Origin: Candidatus Fermentithermobacillaceae bacterium UBA3951
GTDB taxonomy: Bacteria; Bacillota; Sulfobacillia; Fermentithermobacillales; Fermentithermobacillaceae
Direction: 5' to 3'
NCBI GenBank assembly: GCA_002385465.1
Contig: DGDN01000002.1
Span: 1-30,947 of the forward strand
Length of the DNA stretch: 30,947 nt
Shown here piece by piece: positions 30,914-30,947 of the stretch. The position numbers and the translations under genes are program-made. How positions within the stretch are numbered: position 1 is the first letter of the stretch; the number at the start of each line of letters is the position of its first letter. The notes beneath the pieces were generated by a model. That model saw only the letters and a list, made by a program, of their open reading frames with translations, made no database searches and was not told where the DNA came from.

Positions 30914-30947
30914 TCAGAGCCTCTCGACGAACGCCTTTGGGTTCGTA
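30914..30947 (-). CDS. Probable C-terminal end of a minus-strand gene (partial)
   Basis: On the minus strand the window edge reads TNPKAFVERL followed by a TGA stop at 30914-30916. The amphipathic ending looks like a real protein C-terminus, and convergence with the thioredoxin gene is plausible. Only ten complete codons are visible, so the product cannot be named. Confidence 0.35.
   Translation of the reverse strand, partial: TNPKAFVERL

Noticed and set aside
1..30947. tRNA, rRNA, CRISPR, insertion sequence or prophage signals
   Set aside because: None was seen: no regularly spaced repeats, no transposase or integrase motifs, and no tRNA-like CCA-ended cloverleaf in the spacers.

Overview
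The window is a GC-rich bacterial chromosome segment, densely coded, with strong AGGAGG-type Shine-Dalgarno sites and frequent GTG/TTG starts. The gene set suggests a Bacillota organism of a clostridial or Limnochordia-like, possibly thermophilic, lineage: PurS-type FGAM synthase, meso-diaminopimelate dehydrogenase, three ECF-type vitamin S components, FapA, and a peptidoglycan-salvage locus of the ybb type known from Bacillus. No rRNA, tRNA, CRISPR array, transposase or prophage was seen. The taxon is inferred from gene content only.

Layout. (1) 1-6479, plus strand: purine genes guaA-purB-[purC remnant?]-purS-purQ-purL. purC is missing from the place it holds in the Bacillus order (purB-C-S-Q-L), and a short in-frame stretch resembling a PurC C-terminus lies there. 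(2) 6642-11843, plus strand: an ABC-2 type ATPase and permease pair, then two different M20 metallohydrolases that overlap each other. (3) 11812-13218, minus strand: an unrecognised protein resembling a PLP fold-type-I enzyme but without an evident Schiff-base lysine, followed on the same strand by a small lipoprotein (13345-13803). (4) 13921-16375, plus strand: an ECF S component of unknown substrate and a FapA/DUF342 protein. (5) 16438-18023: bioY (minus) divergent from an M55 D-aminopeptidase (plus).

(6) 18058-26616, minus strand, is the most coherent block. In transcription order it holds namZ (DUF1343/GH171 exo-muramidase), a BadF-type murK/nagK kinase, murQ fused in one frame to an AmiE-like serine hydrolase, nagZ (GH3), anmK and birA. 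Together these could release MurNAc and GlcNAc from wall fragments, strip the stem peptide, phosphorylate the sugars and convert MurNAc-6-P to GlcNAc-6-P. None of the hydrolases shows a signal peptide, so the pathway here looks cytoplasmic, unlike the exported Bacillus version.

(7) 26791-27580, minus strand: ribU under a clear FMN riboswitch with a recognisable promoter and an apparent Shine-Dalgarno-sequestering expression platform. (8) 27628-29222, minus strand: a Cys-rich YkgJ-like protein and ddh (meso-DAP dehydrogenase) with its own promoter. (9) 29627-30858, plus strand: ccdA and a membrane-anchored thioredoxin, a thiol-redox pair. The last bases probably hold the C-terminal end of a minus-strand gene.

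The strongest items for a second look are the MurQ-serine hydrolase fusion in an apparently cytosolic recycling cluster, a 9-bp inverted repeat covering the namZ ribosome binding site, the possible purC remnant, and the lysine-less PLP-fold-like protein.
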